Positions 1 through 10,255 of a stretch of 17,601 bases of DNA are shown here, in pieces (position 1 is the first letter of the stretch; every line of letters begins with the position of its first letter). The position numbers and the translations under genes were made by a program. This DNA is from Byssochlamys sp. IMV 00236 (lineage: Eukaryota; Ascomycota; Eurotiomycetes; Eurotiales; Thermoascaceae). The DNA lies in assembly GCA_001931875.2 (NCBI GenBank), contig MSJH02000118.1, positions 1 to 17,601 on the forward strand, in the 5' to 3' direction. A model generated the notes under the pieces. That model did no database searches, was not told where the DNA came from, and worked only from the letters and a program-made list of their open reading frames with translations.

Positions 1-23
1 AAAAAAAAAAAAAAAAAAAAAAA
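1..23. repeat. poly(A) tract at window edge
   Basis: The window opens with 23 consecutive A. Together with the T/A tract at the other end, it suggests the contig was broken at homopolymers during assembly rather than cut at a biological boundary. Confidence 0.95.
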
Positions 24-342
24 CAAACAGAATTGATGACATGTAGTACATTATCTTCTCCAAGTAATTGTAGGATTATGCTGGTAAGCTCTACATAAAA
101 GAGGCGCTTGTGATAATAATAGATTTTCAAAATCGGCCCGAAGAATACCGGAACGTAGAGCCACGGATGAAGTGTTGTGTTTGATTTTGTATACTTGGTA
201 ACTGTATGTGAGTCATCAATAATAACTGTATAAATCAATACCAAAAAAAGGAGTACTTACGCGGTATATCACATTTGGTAATAATGTAATACAAAAGTAC
301 GACAGAAGTCAGAGAGCAAGGATATATGTGTAGCTCATCCAT
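1..342 (-). CDS. doubtful truncated reading frame with hydrophobic segments, 3' end lost at contig edge
   Basis: I do not recognise this one. On the minus strand an ATG at 342 opens a frame (MDELHIYP...) that can be spliced at 261/201. The intron is 59 nt, the donor is GTAAGT, the acceptor is ACATACAG, and the phase is kept. The second exon stays open to the window edge and contains HPWLYVPVFFGPILKIYYYH and LLGEDNVLHVINS. Two hydrophobic stretches (about residues 11-21 and 45-55) could be membrane segments. The base composition is richer in GC than the neighbouring intergenic DNA. Against it: another minus frame nearby (VLDHGPNSQWMSYTYILAL) ends in TGA just where this one begins, so this may be a decayed gene with a frameshift, or chance. 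The last codons run into the poly(A) edge. Confidence 0.28.
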
Positions 343-787
343 TGAGAGTTTGGGCCATGGTCTAACACTTGAACTGATAGGTAGCTATGTGTTGTCGAAA
401 AGCAATGTGGCAGTGGGATGCCAGTGACAGACAAAAAATACGATCCTACAAGGCAACAGGGTAAGGTAAAGTGTTGGGATGACAGTATAGTCTAACTAGT
501 TGGATGATGTGTTAGCCGCCACATTTTTCCTTTGGTGCGACTATTTGAACTTTTTATTGTGATATTGTCGTAATCCTCACTAATTAACCAACAAGACGAT
601 TATGTATTTTACCCTTCATTGTGTTTGTTCGATGGTCTATGGTAATTATGTCAAATACGGATAATGTAGTATACTTGCTTTATCAAATTGGTAAACGACT
701 TGTTCTGGTCGGTCAATGACTTTATTTAATACAGCAAACAATTTCAAAGGTTTTGTTATCTACTTTTTATTTTATTCTATAATACAA
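343..787. other. intergenic, LYS12 3' flank
   Basis: No convincing gene. On the minus strand an AATAAA (TTTATT at 721-726 on the plus strand) lies about 60 nt beyond the LYS12 stop and is the likely polyadenylation signal. Short minus-strand open stretches between 362 and 500 could be upstream exons or decayed parts of the doubtful frame at the window start, but I could not join them in phase. Confidence 0.6.
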
Positions 788-2211
<1,424 letters not shown>

Positions 2212-2535
2212 ATTGAATGAATATATATATATATAAAAGACTAAAGAAAAAAAAAAGAAAGACAAGTAGCTACTTTTATACATGTTCTCTCTATGCAGTT
2301 TGAAAACCCCGTCACTGAGATGAGATGATCGCAACCAAATATAGTAATATTTATCTGATGAAAAAAAAAGAAGATATATGCACATAAAGTTGCTTTTATT
2401 ATTATTATATATTATTGTTACTACTATAATTATGTAAAATAGTAGTAAATTTGTTATGCACTGTGTTGTATATATGTTTATATGATTGTTGTTGTTGTTG
2501 TTGTTGTATGTGTGCTTCAACTCGTAGTTGTTTTT
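2212..2535. promoter_or_regulatory. LYS12 upstream region / G-gamma 3' flank
   Basis: This 324-bp spacer must hold the G-gamma 3'UTR and the LYS12 promoter. An (AT)7 tract at 2221-2234 lies only about 10 bp from the LYS12 ATG. A minus-strand AATAAA (TTTATT at 2395-2400) is the likely G-gamma polyadenylation signal. A (TTG)7 microsatellite occupies 2486-2506. A long minus-strand open frame through here is low-complexity Asn/Ile/Tyr sequence and is not a gene. Confidence 0.6.
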
Positions 2536-2821
2536 TTACATCATGGCACATCCACACCCATTAACTGGTTCAACAAAGGGATCTGGGTGTTTATTTCCCC
2601 AAATTGAAGGAATCATCAAGTCAGTGGTTGATTGACAAAAGTCAATTAAACTAAAATTTCAACTAGTTAATTCATGCTTAATATAATGATGAAGAAAAGA
2701 GCCTTTACGATTTACTTGCTTCAGATACTGGAACTCTCGGAAGGTCAAGTTGTTGTTTTAATTGTACATTAAGTTCAAGAAGCTTTTTTAATTTTGCTTC
2801 TGATACTGAATGAGTGGTCAT
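2536..2821 (-). CDS. STE18: heterotrimeric G protein gamma subunit
   Basis: Two exons, 2709-2821 and 2536-2650, split by a 58-nt intron (GTAAAG...TTTTAG), encode 75 aa, the usual size for fungal G-gamma. The N-terminal helix SEAKLKKLLELNVQLKQQL is the part that forms a coiled coil with G-beta. It is followed by LPRVPVSEA and SLIDFCQSTTDLMIPSIWG, then DPFVEP, the conserved C-terminal motif that contacts G-beta. The last residues GCGCAMM hold a CAAX box (Cys72-Ala-Met-Met; a terminal Met favours farnesylation), and Cys70 could be palmitoylated, so plasma-membrane anchoring is expected. The role is in pheromone, nutrient or cAMP signalling with G-beta and G-alpha (family knowledge). The start is the first ATG and lies only 48 bp past the XPF stop. 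Each exon is too short to stand out as a long reading frame, so the gene is easily missed. Confidence 0.93.
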
Positions 2822-2827
2822 TTTATT
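2822..2827 (-). terminator. AATAAA abutting the G-gamma start codon, candidate XPF polyadenylation signal
   Basis: On the minus strand AATAAA runs straight into the G-gamma ATG (AATAAAATG). It is the only canonical signal in the 48-bp XPF to G-gamma spacer, otherwise a TTTCTTTCTC-type pyrimidine tract. If used, XPF transcripts would end inside the G-gamma gene. Confidence 0.45.
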
Positions 2828-2869
2828 TCTTGTTTAAAAAGAGAAAAAGAAAGAGAAAGAAATAAAAAA

Positions 2870-5800
2870 TTAAAGGAGTTGTTGCTTTTTACGCAGAAAA
2901 TTATATAGTTTTGACCCGCACTCTTCCCCAATAATCTTTGATATTTCTTTTTGATTCATGTTTGCTAGTTCTTCAAGGTTATTTACCTTGCTGATGATCG
3001 CCTTATAATTCTTTGAATTGACACCGGGCATACTTCTTAGGATATCCTAATATAAACAAGTTTATATAAAAGACTAATATAAGTGTGCTTTTCTTACTTG
3101 AGGAGTCATATTGTACACCGTCTCTCCGTCTTCTCCTTCTTCTGCACCTATACTTGCTGCTTTCTCCATATTAGGTTCTTCTTGATTGCTCTAAGTTTAA
3201 AAATTAGTATCGTCATCATTCATATGTCGTTTATACCTTTAAATCTTCAAATATCGTCGCTGTTTCATGCGGACTGGGCGACCAAATGATCCTTAATTTG
3301 GGAAAGGCCAATGTCAGCACAACAAGTTTAGAAGATATATCTTGCAATCGAATGTTTTCACGAAGGTCAGATACGCCCTATTTAGAGTGAGCATAAAGCG
3401 AGTGATCAAAGACGAGGAATGTTTACTTGTAACGAAAATGACTTGTTTTCATCAAACTCAATCAATAAAACAGGTGTTTTGTAATACATCGACATACTCT
3501 CACATTGTGTATACCTAATATAGTAGTCAGTCTTTTCATACTTTTATTTTCTCCCTTGTCTTCTTACAATCTTCCCGAGTTTAAGGATTGAATAAGATCT
3601 GATATCGATTTACGTTCCACGCAGATATCAGGGCTTAGGACGAAATCACCCACTTGTAGTGTACATGGTTCAATCTTTATACCTCGTGCATAAAGTATGG
3701 GTGGTAACACATTTCGAAATTCACGCATATCTACAATAATCACCTTTGGCCCTGTCGCCACTTTGACCTGTCCACCAGCAATTCTGGTACTAGGACGAAT
3801 CACTTCGATCTCTCTTTCTTTACGTTTTTCAGGTAATGGAATGGCCATCACCTTTAAGATAGATTGAGTATATCTGACCATTTAAATATATATCACTTAC
3901 TGATTTCTCATGAATCAGTTTTTCAAACGATTCCTTTTCTTTCTTGATCAAAGACAGATAATTCTGTTCTTCAACGGAGTTTTCATAAAGCATAAAATAA
4001 ACACGGACATCTATTGTCGGATGTTTGGCTCGATATACTTCAACCTGTCGAACAAAGGCTGGATTAGGATCAAACATGATGATGAACCTTGGTTGGGTAT
4101 CTTCTAGTATCTGTTCGTGAAGGTCATCATCATAGGACTGAATGGTAATGATTGAGTTTTTGGGTATCTCTTCAAAAGTTGGAAGAATGTCATCGCTTGT
4201 ATCGTCTATTCTAAAGTTCATCTGACTCGTTTCTCCTTCTTCTTCTTCAATCTCTTCCTTTTCTTCATCGTCATCCAGTCTAGAAAAAAAAAAGCAATTA
4301 GAGTCTGATAATAGACTGTTGTGATAATATTTACATGGAAGTCACCTGTATGACATCATTACTGAAGGTATCTGCCAAAGAAGTACCCTCTCTTCCGGGA
4401 CCAGTTGCCGCAGTAGATCCTCCTCTGACCCTTCTACGTTTATTAGGAGGTGGCCGTCCTCTGGTTATATTCGTAGATTGTGGTGTTGTATTCTGTCGAG
4501 TGGACGCAGCAACCTGCATCTGATGTATGGTTGATCTCCACTTGAAGAAGCGAAGAGCTAAACTCTTTAAAAAGGATGGAACTTGATCATTCAAACGAGT
4601 AATGTATTCTTGCAGCTGACGGCATGTTCGTCTTTCGGATACCATGATTAATACAGCAGCTCCTTCACCATGGTTGAGTCCTAATGACTCATGTTCTATT
4701 TCACGTAAAATTGAGTTTAGTAAATTCCACTTTGGCAGTTCCTCAAGTACGAGCTTTATATGTGACGGTAGCTCTGGATCTTCGGCTGAAGCAGGCGTTT
4801 CGTCATATTCAGGATCACCCTTTTTAAGATAGACTCGCTTTCTGGCTTCCTTTTTGAAGAAGGGATTATCATCAATAACAGAAAAAAGATAAAAAACACA
4901 CAACTTACAGCTACAGCTCGATTACCAGCATCCGTAAATAGCCATTGAGATTGTCGTGTCTGTCTTATGTCATTGGGTGCGTTGGCAGCAATGACAGTTT
5001 CCATAAAACTATAGAATGTGACACAGTCATAAGCTGTCAAATATCCCAGTAACTGTCTCAGAATTTTCAAATCATCTACAAGTTGCTTTGATGCTGGTGA
5101 TAATCTATGCCACATAGGGTCCAGTTGTCTTCTGACAATGACATCAAACGATTTAAAAAATGAATTTTCAATCGTAAACTCGCCTACGTCTACATGAGGA
5201 TTCGTTCTACGTAATTCGGCCAAGGTCGCTTCCATACACTCGACCAAACACTGCTGTATTGTGTCCATTGCTTCTGTCATTGGCTGTCTTAGCTCGATAA
5301 CATTACCGTCTACTTTGGATAAGTTCTCAGAGACAGTCAATTGAAATCGAGGCCATAAATGCACTTTGCGTAAAAAGAGAGCCTTCATCGTGTTTTGTAA
5401 AGGAGCGAACCCAGTAACAAATGATTCTGGTCTGTCCGAGAATGCCTTTATAAACCCTTGTTCATTTTCTTCTCGAAAGATGCGTAAAATGAGCTGGATC
5501 ATGGAATCAGGCTTTACACTGCGTAGTATAAAGTAAAAATCTTATCACGCCCCTTATAACAAATAGCATTCTTACGTGTGTGCATTGCAGACAATAATGC
5601 CGCTTATTAAAGAAGTTGGGATTCTTTTCAATAGCATATCTACAGCTAGAATTCTCGATGTCACTGAAAATATACCACTTTGACGATACATCAGGCCTCT
5701 AAATACATAGGATATATAATAAGATCATAAACAACACAGCAGAAAACCGTCTTACCTTTGCTCTGCACTTGTGTTATATTCAATATGCTTAATCGTTTGC

Positions 5801-6009
5801 TCATATGGAACACCTTTTGCAACTAACTGCCTTTGAATCAACTCGTGTTCGTCTTGAGATATGTTTACCACCAATACAAAGTGGTTTCCTCCAGTGTAGA
5901 TCTGAATGAGGTTGCATAGTATTTCAAATAAACCTAATCCCGGTGACATGATCAGTAAACCGTCTTCTGACACAATTTCTGTCAAGATCTGTCTCTGAAA
6001 TTCCAACAT
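2870..6009 (-). CDS. RAD1: DNA repair endonuclease XPF/Rad1 catalytic subunit
   Basis: Structure-specific nuclease that, with ERCC1/Rad10, cuts 5' of lesions in nucleotide excision repair and acts in crosslink repair and single-strand annealing (nucleus). Ten exons join in phase: 5756-6009, 5576-5698, 4909-5518, 4335-4849, 3901-4279, 3568-3851, 3427-3514, 3237-3377, 3098-3190 and 2870-3046, giving 887 aa (human 916). The first ATG (6009) begins [12 protein letters not shown], matching the XPF start. Order: degenerate SF2 helicase-like region (about 1-450); acidic/basic linker with NKRRRVRGG; nuclease domain with VDMRE (Asp668), Gly695-Asp696 and the ERK-x3-D motif CVERKSISD (706-712), all intact; C-terminal tandem helix-hairpin-helix ([12 protein letters not shown]...[12 protein letters not shown]) for ERCC1 pairing. 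The exon 4 acceptor (TTCAAAAAG) is a weak match but keeps phase. It is the human ERCC4/XPF and S. pombe rad16 orthologue. Confidence 0.97.
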
Positions 6010-6910
6010 TGTAAAAAGTATGCAAAATGAGACAGAAAAGAAAGAGTTTCGACTGCGCACGCGTTAAAATGATTCATTGATTAATGCTTCTTTAACGCTT
6101 CGTCCAATAAAACGCCACAGAGTACTTTGTCCAATGAAATGGCGGACTCAAGTAAATTACGCTTTAACCATGTCAATGGGAAGATCCTCTTGTATTTATT
6201 GTGTTCATAAACGATAATTCTCGAAAAACATAACGAATGACTAATTCATACGCTGTTATTATTCTAAAAAAGCACCTCTCACTAGTAAGTTTTACCACCT
6301 CCTCATTGACCTTCCTCTACGATGTTAATATTCTGAGCAATAGGATTATGTTGTATTAAAGAGTTGTACTTCAGTCCTTCAATAAAAAATAATTTTTTTA
6401 TCACGTTTTGTAATTAGTAGAAAAATATTCATAATTACTCCTACGCGTCGATCAGCCTGGATTAAATAGTTTATGTAGTCATGTTAGTTAGTTAGAACGA
6501 TGATTGAACTTAAAATGACTGCGTGGTTTAGATTAAATGGCTCATCCTCCAAACATACCAAGTAATAACGAGAATATGTAACATTTACTTGTTTATATCA
6601 TGCTTATCCTTTAAATTTAACCTTTTTTGTTGAATCATCCAATCTCTCTCTCTATCTTCTTTTTTCCACGCTTTACATCATCTTCAATCAATAAAAGCTC
6701 TTCATGATGAGGGGACATCGCTCTCAATTTCAAGGGTATCTGTTTTGATATGCATCTACCATCTGTTACACCAAATGGCAATTCCCGGAAGCGTCTCAAA
6801 ATGAATCTTTTTCCCGTCCTCACTAAAAGATCTATTTAAGAAGATCTTGACAGAACCATCTCTTTTTTTTTTTTCATAATTCTCTCTTGTCTTATTTAAC
6901 GCGTATTACC
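6010..6910. promoter_or_regulatory. divergent XPF / THI5 intergenic region
   Basis: This 0.9-kb region separates the minus-strand XPF start and the plus-strand THI5 start. For THI5, a TATA-like TATTTAAG lies at 6833-6840, followed by a T12 tract (about 6863-6874) and a favourable start context ACCATGG. I found no TPP aptamer here (no CTGAGA...ACCTGATC pair), so THI5 has no visible 5' riboswitch. A minus-strand open frame at 6635-6823 lacks an upstream ATG and is not called. Confidence 0.65.
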
Positions 6911-8009
6911 ATGGTTACTACTGAAAAAATCACTTGTCTCTTGAACTGGAAGGCTACTCCCTACCACTTGCCTTTGTTCTTGGCTCAACAACTTGGTTAC
7001 TTTGCTGATGAAGGCATCAAGGTAGCTATTCTCGAACCTAGCGATCCCTCGGATGTCACGGAAATCATTGGCTCGGGTAAAGTCGATCTTGGTCTAAAGG
7101 CTATGATTCACACGATGGCTGGCAAGGCTAGAGGCTACGATATCAAGTCCATTGGCACGCTCTTGGACGAACCCTTTACGGGTGTGATTCACTTGAGCCA
7201 CAAGAGTGGCATCACGAACGATTTCCAATCTCTTCGTGGCAAGCGCATTGGCTATGTAGGCGAATTTGGCAAGATCCAATTGGATGAATTGACGCGTCAC
7301 TTTGGCATGACGCCTCAGGATTATCAAGCAATCCGTGTAGGCATGAACGTGACGGACGCCATCATCCGTGGTGATATTGATGCTGGTATTGGTATTGAAA
7401 ATGTTCAGCAAGTCGAACTTGAAGAATGGTCCGTTCAACAAGGAAGATCTCGTGATGATGTCCAAATGCTCCGTATTGATGAGCTTGCTGAATTGGGCTG
7501 CTGCTGTTTCTGCTCGGTAATTCGCTTTTTTTTTTTTCCTCCTCGATAGAAATGTGCTTATCTAACTCTAAAAATAGATTCTTTATATTGGTAACGAAGA
7601 GTTCATCAAGAACAATCCTGAAAAGGTTCGCAAGTACCTCCGTGCCATCAAGCGTGCCACAGACTACATGATCGAGAACCCAGCTGATGCCTACAGCAAA
7701 TATGTCAAGATCAAGCCTCACTTGGACACTGATCTCCATCGCAAGATCTTCCAGCGCTCCTTCCGCTACTTCTCTCGCGACTTGAAGAATGTCCAACGCG
7801 ACTGGAACAAGGTTACGGCTTACTGCAAGCGTCTGAGCATCGTCGATGCTGACTTTGAACAGAACCAGACAAACGAGTTCTTGACTTGGCCCCTTCTTCC
7901 TGAATCACAGCCTGGTGTCGAGCCTACTACTGTTGAAACAGGTGTTGTTGAAGGTGGATGCACTCGCTGCTTACACAGTAGCATTGCTCCTCCAAAGATA
8001 TTTGCTTAA
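6911..8009 (+). CDS. THI5: HMP-phosphate synthase (thiamine pyrimidine precursor synthase, THI5/NMT1 family)
   Basis: Makes 4-amino-5-hydroxymethyl-2-methylpyrimidine phosphate, the pyrimidine half of thiamine. In the yeast enzyme the protein's own histidine and PLP are the substrates, so it works once. Exons 6911-7516 and 7578-8009 (61-nt intron, phase 0) give 345 aa (yeast 340). The start is ATG 6911 in ACCATGG; the open frame upstream has no ATG. Visible: [15 protein letters not shown] at the N-terminus, the PLP lysine Lys63 and substrate histidine His67 in GLKAMIHT (yeast Lys62/His66), [10 protein letters not shown], and the family's CCCFC motif (197-201) just before the intron. The tail GGCTRC resembles the Cys pair near the yeast C-terminus. 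The fold is that of periplasmic-binding-protein-like NMT1 proteins. A TPP riboswitch lies downstream in the same transcript direction and probably gives feedback control. Confidence 0.97.
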
Positions 8010-8112
8010 AAGAGGTAACTCGAAATATGCCATGAATCGCACACATGTTTTACTAATTTCTCATCATTTCATAACCTCTTTTTTTACATATAAAAAAGAG
8101 AGTATTACAGCA

Positions 8113-8241
8113 GGGTCGACACTAGGGGAGCTCATTGTAATTGTCTTTTTTGATTTACAAAAAAGATTTACTTTGTGGCTGAGAACTTGAAACTCTCATT
8201 ACCTGATCAGGTTAGCACCTGCGAAGGGAAGTTGTCGACCT
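8113..8241 (+). promoter_or_regulatory. TPP riboswitch (Thi-box aptamer)
   Basis: All conserved blocks occur in order: GGGG (8125-8128), GCTGAGA ending at 8184, ACCTGATC (8201-8208), TTAGCACC, and GCGAAGGGAA (8221-8230). The fold drawn by hand is as follows. P1 is GGTCGACA (8114-8121) with TGTCGACC (8233-8240). P2 is GGGA (8126-8129) with TCTC (8194-8197). P3 is GCTCA and GTAA paired with TTAC and TGtGGC, extended by TCTTTTTT (8144-8151) with AAAAAAGA (8159-8166). P4 is CCT with AGG. P5 is CAGG with CCTG; relative to the common CTGG/CCAG form these changes are compensatory. It binds thiamine pyrophosphate, the end product of the pathway THI5 feeds. It lies about 100 nt past the THI5 stop on the same strand; the next plus-strand gene starts 560 nt further on, so it most likely serves THI5. 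Confidence 0.95.
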
Positions 8242-8277
8242 CTTTCTCTCTGTTTTTTCTATGGATGAAAGCTTTTA

Positions 8278-8283
8278 AATAAA
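8278..8283 (+). terminator. AATAAA polyadenylation signal inside the THI5 3' intron
   Basis: AATAAA between the TPP aptamer and the downstream acceptor at 8319. Splicing of the 8015-8319 intron would remove it, as in the plant THIC arrangement. The surroundings (TTTTAAATAAAAATATTTTT) are typical of a fungal 3' end. Confidence 0.55.
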
Positions 8284-8315
8284 AATATTTTTAAAAAAAA
8301 TGACCACTTGTTTTT

Positions 8316-8738
8316 TCAGTTATTTATTGTAACAGTATCCATTGCAATCTGCTTGATTTGATCTGGGGTCAATTTGTAAAGCGTCACCATCCTGTCCAGC
8401 TTTGGATTAAAATACCACCCACCAAAGGAGTTGGAAACACCCTAAGCGAACCAGATCATACTCATTTTTACGCGATCATCTAGGGATACAGCCATCGCTT
8501 TTGTCTTCAACGTCGCAGCACGTGCCACCCGTGCTGAACGAAAAAGCTACATAGACCTTTCCTTAACTCAGTAGAAGAATGCTTTTCCAAATCAAAACTA
8601 TGTTAAAACACAATTCTGGCTTAAACTAGTGTTGTTTTTATCAAGCATATTTTTGAGCACTGCATTAACCAAACGCTGAGTTTCTGTAACATTAAGTAGA
8701 CTTGCATGAAGTATGGCTTGTGCGTGACAGCTTTTCAT
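8316..8738 (-). CDS. possible small gene convergent with THI5, unrecognised
   Basis: No family recognised. Three minus-strand segments join in phase. 8627-8738 (MKSCHAQAILHASLLNVTE..., 37 codons) has a weak GTTTAAG donor. The next exon begins at 8533 after TTTTTCGTTCAG (RVARAATLKTKAMA...). The last, 8316-8441 (GVSNSFGGWYFNPKLDRMV..., ending ...DTVTINN), follows GCTTAG. The second intron is ambiguous: a GTAAAA donor leaves only 30 nt, too short beside its neighbours, while a GTATCC donor gives 48 nt (exon 8490-8533, protein 93 aa). The composition with W, G, P and Y looks like protein, but it could be a decayed gene. Its stop codon overlaps the acceptor of the THI5 3' intron, and its ATG lies 61 bp from the divergent UTP25 start. 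Confidence 0.4.
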
Positions 8739-8799
8739 ATCAGTGCTAATTAAAAAATAGAGTGCCTTGCCTTTTTTTGATTCATCATTTCAACAAGCC
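8739..8799. promoter_or_regulatory. UTP25 upstream region, possibly a shared divergent promoter
   Basis: If the small minus-strand gene is real, only 61 bp separate its ATG from the UTP25 ATG. The stretch holds an AT-rich ATTAAAAAATAG and a T7 run. Without that gene, the UTP25 promoter can extend back towards THI5. Confidence 0.35.
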
Positions 8800-10214
8800 A
8801 TGGCAAAAGAACGATCAGCAATCAGTAAAAGTATGAAGAAAAGAGTCTCCGGCACCCATGTGTCTGGTCTCTCTACATCAAAATCAGCCAAGAAGAAGGA
8901 ATCTGGCTTAAAGTTTGGACAGTTATCTAGAAAGCAGAAACAAGACTTGCAAGATTATGGTGAACTTGTACCCAAAGATTTCGAGGAAGAAGAAGAAGAA
9001 GAAGGAAAGACCGTCAAGTAAGCTCATGAGTTTTTTTTTTTCTTTTGCTTGTCAAACTTGGAAATTGACCCTTTTATTTCAATTTAGACGAAGACGTGTT
9101 GTAACAGAAGAGGAACTTGATAGAGAGTTGGAGGAGGAAAAAAAGATTCGTGAGACACAGTTTGAAAGTGAAGAAGAGGAGTCAGACGACGAAGAAGAGG
9201 ATGGCTACAAGAAGCCCTCTGCGTATTCTTTGCTTATTGGATCATTGAAAAAAACATCAAAACAAAAGGATTTCTATAAAAAGATTCAACTTGAAGAGGA
9301 GGGATTTGATAACGAAAAAGAACAATTGGCTCTTCAAGAAGAAGAAGAAGTGGATGAAGACGATATGCTGGACGAGGAAGATGCCGATGATGAAGACATT
9401 GATGATGAAGATATTGCTGATGAAGAAGACGAGGACGAAGAGGAAAACGATGTAAAAGAAGAAGAAGAAGGTAAATAAATGATGACATGATACAAAGTGT
9501 CATAAATTAACTACTGCTAAATACAAAAAAAAGAAGTGGATGCAGATGCTCCAGATGCATATGAAGAAGAAGAAATTGTATATGCTGGGAGTGGCGCAGA
9601 AGAGGAAGAAGACGATGATGCGCTTGCTCAAGATATATACGAAACCAAATATGCTGACCAGCAATCAGGTTCACTAGATGAAAAGATCGCAGCCGTAGAA
9701 CAAAAGAAGTGGGTTCCTCATGCATTTAAAGACGAACAACTCAGCGACGTGGTAGCTTTGATGACTGATAATGAAAAAATATCCGTGGATGCACCCAAGA
9801 TTGAAAATCTACAAGACATTAGAGTCAAAAAGCGTGTAGCAGGTGCATGGCCCAAAACAAACAAGTCTGTTAAAAAAGGTATATAGGCAGATCATTTCAC
9901 GATGTCATCATCTTACTTAAACTGAATAGGTCGTGCATTGTTTACACCACTCCAAAACAGCTTATTTTATCAGATGAATCAGTATCGTGATATTCTATAT
10001 TGTAATCGTACATTAGATAACGCAAAGGAGATTAGAAATACTTATGTGCTCCATGCCTTGAATCATATCACAAAGTAAGACAGAACCAAAAGAAAAAGAG
10101 AAGTAGATCTAATGACTTTTTTGTAGGACAAGAGACCGTGTTTTAAAGAATAATGCAAAGCTTGTGAAAGCACAAAAGGAAGGCAATGATGTTGGGTAAA
10201 AACGCATATTGATA

Positions 10215-10255
<41 letters not shown>

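Larger units (their letters stand above)
8015..8319 (+). promoter_or_regulatory. THI5: predicted 3'UTR intron of THI5 containing the TPP riboswitch
   Basis: A donor AGAG|GTAACT begins 5 nt after the THI5 TAA. A strong acceptor (GTTTTTTCAG, AG at 8318-8319) preceded by a TGAC branch-like motif closes a 305-nt intron. Inside lie the TPP aptamer (8113-8241) and an AATAAA (8278-8283). A competing acceptor ATTACAG (AG at 8109-8110), with TACTAA upstream, would give a 96-nt intron ending just before the aptamer, so alternative splicing is plausible. The protein is unchanged in all cases because the stop precedes the donor. Splice use is inferred from sequence only. Confidence 0.65.

Noticed and set aside
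6635..6823. 62-codon minus-strand frame in the THI5 promoter (RRFRELPFGVTDGRC...)
   Set aside because: It begins with GTG, its first ATG leaves only 27 codons, no donor or acceptor joins it to an upstream exon, and it lies over the THI5 core promoter. It looks partly protein-like, but support is too thin.
9234..9725. Minus-strand Leu/His-rich frames opposite UTP25 exons 2-3
   Set aside because: They are shadows of the GAA/GAT-rich acidic coding sequence on the plus strand.
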